DNA of 48,021 nucleotides from Acidimicrobiaceae bacterium (GTDB lineage Bacteria > Actinomycetota > Acidimicrobiia > Acidimicrobiales > RAAP-2), in NCBI GenBank assembly GCA_003141095.1, contig PLKM01000039.1, positions 99,287 to 147,307 on the forward strand. Direction: 5' to 3'. Positions 42,622 to 48,021 of this stretch are shown one piece after another (the stretch's first letter is position 1; each line of letters begins with the position of its first letter). A program made the translations under genes and the position numbers. The notes beneath the pieces were generated by a model, which saw nothing but the letters and a program-made list of their open reading frames with translations, ran no database searches and was not told where the DNA came from.

Positions 42622-43667
42622 TGCTGATCATGAATGGTCGCTACGAGGACGCTGGTCACGAAGAATCAGGGCACCCCGAGCGGCCGGATCGAATCACCGC
42701 AGCCATGGCGGGCGTCGATGACCTGCATCTGGGCGACGACCTCAAGGTTGTCCCCGCGTACGCCGCGACTCGGGCGGAATTGGCTCGTGTTCACGAGGGC
42801 ACCTACCTCGACGAGTTAGGTGCGTTCTGCTACGCCGGCGGAGGCGACCTCGACGAGGACACCTACGCGACGTACGACTCGTGGACGATCGCCCAGTACG
42901 CCGCGGGAGGGGGTCTCGCCGTCATCAACGAGCTGAAACGCCTGGGCGACGGCGTCGGATTCGTAGCCACTCGCCCACCGGGGCACCACGCGCTGCGTGA
43001 CCGTGCCATGGGATTCTGTCTCCTCAACAACATTTCAATCGCCGCGGCCTCGCTGATCGAGCAGGGCGAGCGGGTCTTGATCGTCGACTGGGATGTTCAC
43101 CACGGAAACGGAACCCAAGCAATCTTCTGGGACAAACCGGACGTGATGTACGTCTCGACCCATCAGTCACCCCTCTTTCCTGGCAGTGGCGCCGCCTTCG
43201 AGATTGGCGGCATGAGCGCCCTCGGAAAAACCATCAACATTCCGCTTCCCCCCGGCGCCACCGGTGACGTCGTTCGACGGGCGATTGACGAAGTGGCGAC
43301 CCCCTCGATTGTTGAGTTCGATCCGACCTGGGTGCTCGTGTCGGCGGGATTCGATTCGCACCGCGACGATCCCATGGCTGATCTCTCGCTCACGGGCGGG
43401 GACTTCGCCGCTCTGGCTCGCACCGTCGCCGGGTTCGCGCCTGGCCCCGGTCGCATCGCGATGTTCCTCGAGGGAGGTTACGACCTCGCCGCGCTGCGCC
43501 ACTCGGTCGCATCAACCCTCGGCGCGGTGCTCGCCAGCGCCTACGAGGCCGAATCGCCGAGCTCGGGCGGACCCGGGACTGAAATGGTGCAAAACGCCCA
43601 AGCCGAACGGCTCGTAGCATTGCGCATTGCGCAAGAAGCGGCCTCCAAGGGGGACTACTCAACATGA
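42621..43667 (+). CDS. Histone-deacetylase-family (AcuC-like) deacetylase
   Basis: A 348-residue zinc deacetylase of the arginase/HDAC fold. HPERPDRITA at the start, TRPPGHHALRD near residue 117 (catalytic His pair), VDWDVHHGNGTQAIF (zinc Asp and His), and VSAGFDSHRDDP (second zinc Asp) are all intact, as is LEGGYDLAAL. Bacterial members remove acetyl groups from lysines or small amines. Translation is coupled to the acetyltransferase upstream and the universal stress protein downstream. Confidence 0.95.
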   Translation: MLIMNGRYEDAGHEESGHPERPDRITAAMAGVDDLHLGDDLKVVPAYAATRAELARVHEGTYLDELGAFCYAGGGDLDEDTYATYDSWTIAQYAAGGGLAVINELKRLGDGVGFVATRPPGHHALRDRAMGFCLLNNISIAAASLIEQGERVLIVDWDVHHGNGTQAIFWDKPDVMYVSTHQSPLFPGSGAAFEIGGMSALGKTINIPLPPGATGDVVRRAIDEVATPSIVEFDPTWVLVSAGFDSHRDDPMADLSLTGGDFAALARTVAGFAPGPGRIAMFLEGGYDLAALRHSVASTLGAVLASAYEAESPSSGGPGTEMVQNAQAERLVALRIAQEAASKGDYST

Positions 43668-44074
43668 GGACACTTTCAACAATCGCGGTCGGTTTCGACG
43701 GATCGCCCAACGCGAAGGCCGCGGTGCGTTGGGCCTTCAACCTGGCCGCTCCTATCGATGCGAAGGTGGTCGTCGTCCACGCCCTGGGCATGCTCGGACG
43801 ATTCGAGGGCCACGACGCCGCCACGGAGATCGAAGAGTCCGTGCGGCAACTCTCCGACGACTGCGGCCTCGACGCCGCGCGCGTGCATTTTCACGTCGCA
43901 AACGGCGACGCCTGCTCGGTGCTTATCCGCATGGCGGACGATCCAATCTCCGCGGACCTGCTCGTCGTGGGCTCTCGCGGCCAGGGAAAACACCCCGGTC
44001 TGCTCCTCGGAAGCACGAGCCTCGAGCTCGCCGAACACGCCACGATTCCTCTCGTGATCGTGCCCAGCCTCTGA
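43664..44074 (+). CDS. Universal stress protein (UspA family)
   Basis: A 136-residue single UspA domain. TIAVGFDGSPNAKAAVRWAFNLA opens it and LLVVGSRGQGKHPGLLLGSTS gives the G-x2-G-x9-G(S/T) ATP-binding motif, followed by ELAEHATIPLVIVPS. Such proteins bind ATP and modulate stress physiology; in several bacteria they are acetylated. The ATG overlaps the deacetylase stop by four bases, making it the third gene of the operon. Confidence 0.94.
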   Translation: MRTLSTIAVGFDGSPNAKAAVRWAFNLAAPIDAKVVVVHALGMLGRFEGHDAATEIEESVRQLSDDCGLDAARVHFHVANGDACSVLIRMADDPISADLLVVGSRGQGKHPGLLLGSTSLELAEHATIPLVIVPSL

Positions 44075-44129
44075 TCAGCGCAAGCGCCAGCGCCGGAGCA
44101 CGGGGCCAGGGTAACGCGACAATCGACGC

Positions 44130-45158
44130 TTAGTCTTCGGCGACGTCTCGCCACAGGTCGACGTGGCCCTCGACCGCGTGGAGGTCAATGCGGGCGAGTT
44201 CATCAACCGTGAACTCCAGATTTCCCAGCGCGTCCAGGTTCTCGTCCAGCTGCGCGACGCTGCTCGCGCCGATCAACACCGAAGTGACCCGTCGGTCTCG
44301 CAGCGCCCATGCGAGCGCCATCTGTGAAAGCGTCTGGCCGCGGTCGCTGGCCATGGCGGCCAGCGTGCGAATATGGGCGAGATTCTCTTCACTCAACATG
44401 TCCTGCGAGAGCGAGGTGTGCTGTGCCGCGCGCGAGCCCTCGGGAATCCCCTCCAGGTAACGCCCGGTCAACATGCCTTGCGCGAGAGGCGAGAAGGCAA
44501 TGCATCCGACTCCCGCTTCCTCCAGCGCGTCAAGAAGACGGTCCTCGATCCAGCGATTGAGCATCGAGTACGAGGGCTGGTGAATGAGCAGGGGCGTGCC
44601 GAGGCGGCGCAGGATAGCGACGGCCTCCTTCGTGCGTTGGTCCGAGTACGAGGAGATCCCCACGTAGAGGGCCTTGCCCTGGCGAACCGCGGAGTCGAGT
44701 GCCCCGAGGGTCTCTTCGAGCGGCGTGCTCTTATCGAAATGGTGATGGTAGAAAATATCCACGTAGTCGAGGCCCATCCGCTTCAAACTCTGGTCCAGGC
44801 TCGCGGTCAGATACTTGCGTGACCCGAGGTCGCCGTAGGGCCCCGGCCACATGTCCCAGCCCGCCTTGGTGGAAATGATCAGTTCGTCACGTAGCGAACT
44901 GAAGTCCTCGTGCAAGAGCCGACCGAAGTTGATCTCCGCGCTGCCATAGGGAGGGCCGTAGTTGTTCGCGAGGTCGAAGTGCGTAACGCCGCGGTCGAAG
45001 GCCCTGCGCAGAATTGCGCGCTGGTTGTCGATGGGGCGTTCATCGCCGAAGTTGTGCCAGAGGCCGAGCGAAATTGCCGGCAGCAGAAGCCCGCTGTGGC
45101 CAATGCGCCGATAGGGCATAGAGTCGTAACGATTGGACGCGGGAACGTATTGGTTCAT
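44130..45158 (-). CDS. Aldo/keto reductase, YghZ-like
   Basis: A 342-residue NADPH-dependent reductase of the barrel-fold AKR superfamily, nearest in pattern to YghZ (glyceraldehyde-3-phosphate reductase) and potassium-channel beta types. The catalytic tetrad can be seen in FDLANNYGP (Asp, Tyr), ISTKAGW (Lys) and IFYHHHFD (His). SGIRW-type cofactor segments follow. The ATG at 45158 is chosen as the first start with family-like sequence after it; the frame is open 21 codons upstream. It diverges from the S1P-lyase-like gene, 102 bases away. Confidence 0.92.
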   Translation of the reverse strand: MNQYVPASNRYDSMPYRRIGHSGLLLPAISLGLWHNFGDERPIDNQRAILRRAFDRGVTHFDLANNYGPPYGSAEINFGRLLHEDFSSLRDELIISTKAGWDMWPGPYGDLGSRKYLTASLDQSLKRMGLDYVDIFYHHHFDKSTPLEETLGALDSAVRQGKALYVGISSYSDQRTKEAVAILRRLGTPLLIHQPSYSMLNRWIEDRLLDALEEAGVGCIAFSPLAQGMLTGRYLEGIPEGSRAAQHTSLSQDMLSEENLAHIRTLAAMASDRGQTLSQMALAWALRDRRVTSVLIGASSVAQLDENLDALGNLEFTVDELARIDLHAVEGHVDLWRDVAED

Positions 45159-45260
45159 AATTCCAGAGTACCGGGCTCGCTCTTGGGTGTCGAGCGAGTC
45201 GAGACTCAGCCGCCTAGCCAAAAAGTTCTACGCTCTGTGAAGCCTTAGACAGGAGCGACC

Positions 45261-46643
45261 ATGAGCGATTTTCCCTACGCCGGACAGTTCGAGATCCACC
45301 GAACGCTTCCCGAGCACGGCACCGACCAGGACTCCATTTTGGAGATCCTCTCGACCATGTCCACCACGGAAAACCGGGTCTGGGAAACCGGACAGTGCTC
45401 GGGCACGATGTACTGCGGCGACCACGATCACTACGACTTTCTCAACAAGGCATTCGCGAACTTCTCCTACGTGAACTCGCTGCAGCGCGACATGTGCCCG
45501 AGCGCCACCAAGTTCGAAGCCGAGATCATCGCGATGACCTTGGACCTCCTGGGCGCCTCCGCACGCACCAGTACGATTCCCGCCGGTCTGGTGACGAGCG
45601 GCGGAAGTGGCTCGATCGCCCACGCCATGCTGGCGTACCGCGAAATGAACAGCGACACCACGGCCCGGCCGAATGTCATCAAGCCCGAAACCGCTCACCC
45701 GGCCTTCGACAAGGCCTGCCACCTTTTTGGCATCGAGCTGCGAGTCGCCCCCGTCGACCCGCTCACCACGCAGGTCGATCTCGACTGGGTGAAGGCGAAC
45801 ATTGACACCAACACGGTCGCCCTCGTGGGCTCCGCGGGCAACTACGGCTACGGCACCGTTGATCCCATTGGCGAACTCGGAAAACTCGCCCTCGAACACG
45901 AGATTGGCCTGCACGTGGACGGGTGCCTCGGAGGGTTTATTCTGCCCTTCGGCCGCGAGCTCGGCTACGACATCGAGGCCTTCGACTTCTCCGTGCCGGG
46001 CGTGACCACAATCTCCGCGGACACCCACAAGTATGGCTACGCGCTCAAGGGAACCAGCGTGCTGTGCTTCGCCGATGAGTCGCTTCGCAACAGCCAGTAC
46101 TTCTACCGCACCGACTGGTCGGGCGGTAAGTACTGTTCTCCCGGCATGGACGGTTCACGATCCGGTGGGCTCCTCGCGGCCACCTGGGCCGCCATGGTGC
46201 ACCTGGGCCGGTCGGGATACCGCCGCTACGCCGAGGCGATCTTCTCGACCTCGGCCGCCATGCAAGATGCGGTGCGCAGCCACGACTCGCTGCGCATCAT
46301 GGGAAGGCCGAGCTTCCTGTTCTCATTCACTTCCGACGAGTACGACATCTACCACGTGAACGATTTTCTGCGCACGAAGGGATGGCGCATGAACGGCCAG
46401 CAGTACCCCAACGCGATTCACATGGCGGTCACCCGACCCCAGACCCAACCGGGCACCGTCGAGCGCTTCACGAACGACCTCGCCGAAGCGGTTGACTACG
46501 CCAAGGCCCACGCCGACGAGGCGCCGAAGTCCGGCGCCATCTACGGTGGCGTGGCGGGCGGACCTTCCGACGAGGCCGACGCGTTCATCAAGATGTTCAT
46601 GGCCGCCATGATGGATCAGCAGATGTCGATTCCTCCTCAATGA
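45261..46643 (+). CDS. Sphingosine-1-phosphate-lyase-like PLP enzyme
   Basis: A 460-residue fold-type I PLP enzyme (group II decarboxylase family). Nearly every signature of S1P lyase is present in order: GQCSGTMYCG, VTSGGSGSIAHAMLAYRE, AHPAFDKACHLFGI, LHVDGCLGGFILPF with the PLP-contacting D220, SADTHKYGYALKGTSV with the Schiff-base K257, TDWSGGKYCSPGMDGSRSGG, and a C-terminal GAIYGG. Unlike eukaryotic forms it has no membrane anchor. S1P lyase cleaves a phosphorylated 2-amino-3-hydroxy chain into an aldehyde and phosphoethanolamine; the true substrate here is unknown. A GGAG site precedes the ATG. It overlaps the kinase by four bases (ATGA). Confidence 0.9.
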   Translation: MSDFPYAGQFEIHRTLPEHGTDQDSILEILSTMSTTENRVWETGQCSGTMYCGDHDHYDFLNKAFANFSYVNSLQRDMCPSATKFEAEIIAMTLDLLGASARTSTIPAGLVTSGGSGSIAHAMLAYREMNSDTTARPNVIKPETAHPAFDKACHLFGIELRVAPVDPLTTQVDLDWVKANIDTNTVALVGSAGNYGYGTVDPIGELGKLALEHEIGLHVDGCLGGFILPFGRELGYDIEAFDFSVPGVTTISADTHKYGYALKGTSVLCFADESLRNSQYFYRTDWSGGKYCSPGMDGSRSGGLLAATWAAMVHLGRSGYRRYAEAIFSTSAAMQDAVRSHDSLRIMGRPSFLFSFTSDEYDIYHVNDFLRTKGWRMNGQQYPNAIHMAVTRPQTQPGTVERFTNDLAEAVDYAKAHADEAPKSGAIYGGVAGGPSDEADAFIKMFMAAMMDQQMSIPPQ

Positions 46644-48021
46644 ACAGCGGCAATCTCTGTCTCAGTATCGACCTCGGAACCGGGGGCCCGAAAATCGGTC
46701 TCGTGACGCTCGATGGCGAGCTTGTTGCATACGAGCTTCATGAGGTGCCCACCCGATTCAGCGCCAATGGCGAAGCCACACAAGACGCCGAATTGTGGTG
46801 GACGCTCATCTGTGAGTCGACGAAGCGCCTGGTGCGCAATCCATCGATCGACGCGAACGAAATCATGGCGGTGGCCGTCACGGGCCAGTACGCCTCGACG
46901 GTCCCCGTCGATGAAAACGGCCTTCCGACCGGCGCCTGTCTCACGTGGCTCGATACGAGAGGTGGGCCCTACAGCCGCCAAGCCGTCGGTGGTCCGGTGC
47001 AGGGCTACAACGCCAGCAAACTCGGCCAGTTCATCCGAAAGACAGGCGGGGCCCCGTCGACGTCGGGAGCGGATCCCATAGGCCAGATCCTCTATCTCAT
47101 GAATGAGGAGCCCGAGCTCTGCGCTCGAACCCGGTGGTTCATGGAGCCCGTTGACTATCTCACCATGCGCTTCTGTGGCGTGGCGTCGGCCACCCACGCT
47201 TCGCGTCTTGCCATGTGGCTCACCGATAATCGGAAACTCGACCACTTCGACTACGACACAGCCCTGCTGCGCGCGGTTGGCATGTCCGCTGACAAACTTC
47301 CCCCTCTAGTCCCCACCGGCACCGTTCTCGGACCGGTCATGGAAGACCTCGCCGACGAATTGGGTCTCAGCGGCAAGACGGTCGTAATTGCGGGGCTCCC
47401 GGACATCCACGCCGCGGCGTACGGCGCGGGCGCCACCACCGAGTTCGACACCCACATCGCACTCTCCACCACCTCGTGGATCAGTTGTCCGGTGGCGAAG
47501 AAGAAGACCGACGTCATCCACTCGATCGCCGCAGTGCCCGGACTGACCAACGACTCGTACGTGATCATCGACAACCAGGACACCGGCGCGAAGGCGCTCG
47601 AGTGGTTTCAAGGCGTCCTCGCCGGCCGCGGAGGTCCGATGAGTTTCGACGAGATGACCGACCTCGCCGCGACCTCGCCACCCGGCGCCAACGGCGTGAT
47701 ATTCACTCCCTGGCTCGCGGGCGAACGCTCACCCGTTGACGACAAGAACGCGCGGGCCGGTTTCACCAATCTCTCGATAACCTCCAACACGGCCGACATG
47801 ATTCGCGCGGTCATGGAAGGCGTCGCCGCGAACAGCGCCTGGCTGTTCCGCTACGTCGAAAAGTTCGCGGGCACGAGGCTCGCGCCGGTTCGCCTGGTCG
47901 GAGGGGGCGCGCAGTCAGCGCTGTGGTGCCAGATCTTTGCCGACACGCTGGGCTGCGACGCGCACCAGGTTCGCGATCCGATGGTCGCCCAGTTGCGCGG
48001 CATGGCGCTCATGGCGTCGGT
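46640..48021 (+). CDS. FGGY-family carbohydrate kinase (3' end outside window)
   Basis: About 460 residues are visible and the frame runs off the right edge. SIDLGTGGPKIGLVTLDG is the N-terminal ATP/Mg motif of the FGGY family, VTGQYASTVPVDENG and TWLDTRGG follow, and AGLPDIHAAAYGAG holds the expected catalytic Asp. TPWLAGERSPVDDKNARAGF and VRLVGGGAQSALWCQIFADTLG are typical of the xylulokinase-like branch. The sugar is not clear. The ATG overlaps the stop of the S1P-lyase-like gene, so kinase and lyase are made together. Confidence 0.93.
   Translation, partial: MNSGNLCLSIDLGTGGPKIGLVTLDGELVAYELHEVPTRFSANGEATQDAELWWTLICESTKRLVRNPSIDANEIMAVAVTGQYASTVPVDENGLPTGACLTWLDTRGGPYSRQAVGGPVQGYNASKLGQFIRKTGGAPSTSGADPIGQILYLMNEEPELCARTRWFMEPVDYLTMRFCGVASATHASRLAMWLTDNRKLDHFDYDTALLRAVGMSADKLPPLVPTGTVLGPVMEDLADELGLSGKTVVIAGLPDIHAAAYGAGATTEFDTHIALSTTSWISCPVAKKKTDVIHSIAAVPGLTNDSYVIIDNQDTGAKALEWFQGVLAGRGGPMSFDEMTDLAATSPPGANGVIFTPWLAGERSPVDDKNARAGFTNLSITSNTADMIRAVMEGVAANSAWLFRYVEKFAGTRLAPVRLVGGGAQSALWCQIFADTLGCDAHQVRDPMVAQLRGMALMAS

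Noticed and set aside
1..48021. CRISPR arrays, insertion sequences, prophage genes, rRNA
   Set aside because: No regularly spaced repeats, transposase or integrase motifs, phage structural genes or rRNA-like stretches were seen.

Overview
The window reads as chromosomal DNA of a high-GC Gram-positive bacterium (Actinomycetota), most likely of the class Acidimicrobiia. The basis is the GC-rich codon use, many GTG starts, GTGA/ATGA gene overlaps, a DUF3040 membrane protein, a short actinobacterial-type cis-prenyltransferase and an IdeR-like iron box. The class-level placement is inference. I found no phage genes, transposases, CRISPR array, rRNA or convincing tRNA.

Layout. (1) 1-5.1 kb: end of a membrane protein, then a minus-strand run leuB, ilvE, an unknown gene, an acyl-CoA dehydrogenase and a protein with a MazF/PemK-like C-terminal domain. 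A divergent spacer with three inverted repeats separates leuB from greA-leuC-leuD (5.2-7.7 kb); together these are most of leucine biosynthesis. (2) 8-12.5 kb: a succinate-semialdehyde-type dehydrogenase, gluconokinase, and a pair made of a PMM2-like HAD protein and a GH130 mannoside phosphorylase. (3) 12.5-19.7 kb: a tightly overlapping pentose-phosphate operon tal-pgi-gnd-pgl-rpiA-zwf. Its first ORF is a transketolase reduced to 135 codons, preceded by a leader rich in inverted repeats. (4) 20-26.6 kb: cis-prenyltransferase, Hsp20, a gene-poor stretch with tandem hairpins, a Cys/His-rich SHOCT protein, DUF3040, an FTR1 iron permease coupled to a DtxR-type repressor with a matching operator, and a PadR regulator with a perfect palindrome over its own promoter. 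(5) 26.7-33.7 kb: an SDR epimerase, then an amine-catabolism-like set (NCS1 permease with a one-helix companion, FAD amine oxidase, aldehyde dehydrogenase, XRE-cupin regulator). (6) 33.9-41.5 kb: hydroxyacid dehydrogenase, site-2 protease with CBS domains, nitroreductase plus flavin reductase, an SRPBCC-like protein, a CDF-like transporter, a decayed CorA, and an acyl-CoA dehydrogenase. (7) 42-44.1 kb: an overlapping GNAT acetyltransferase, HDAC-type deacetylase and universal stress protein operon. (8) 44.1-48 kb: an aldo/keto reductase divergent from a sphingosine-1-phosphate-lyase-like enzyme that overlaps an FGGY sugar kinase running off the right end.

How the parts fit. Mannose-1-phosphate from GH130 could be converted by the PMM-like protein to mannose-6-phosphate and enter the sugar-phosphate pool handled by the adjacent operon, which gluconokinase also feeds at 6-phosphogluconate. 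The most unusual candidates are the kinase / S1P-lyase-like / reductase set at the right end, the reduced transketolase, the NCS1 permease with its one-helix partner, and the acetyltransferase-deacetylase-stress protein operon. Functions are read from sequence motifs alone; no database search was possible.
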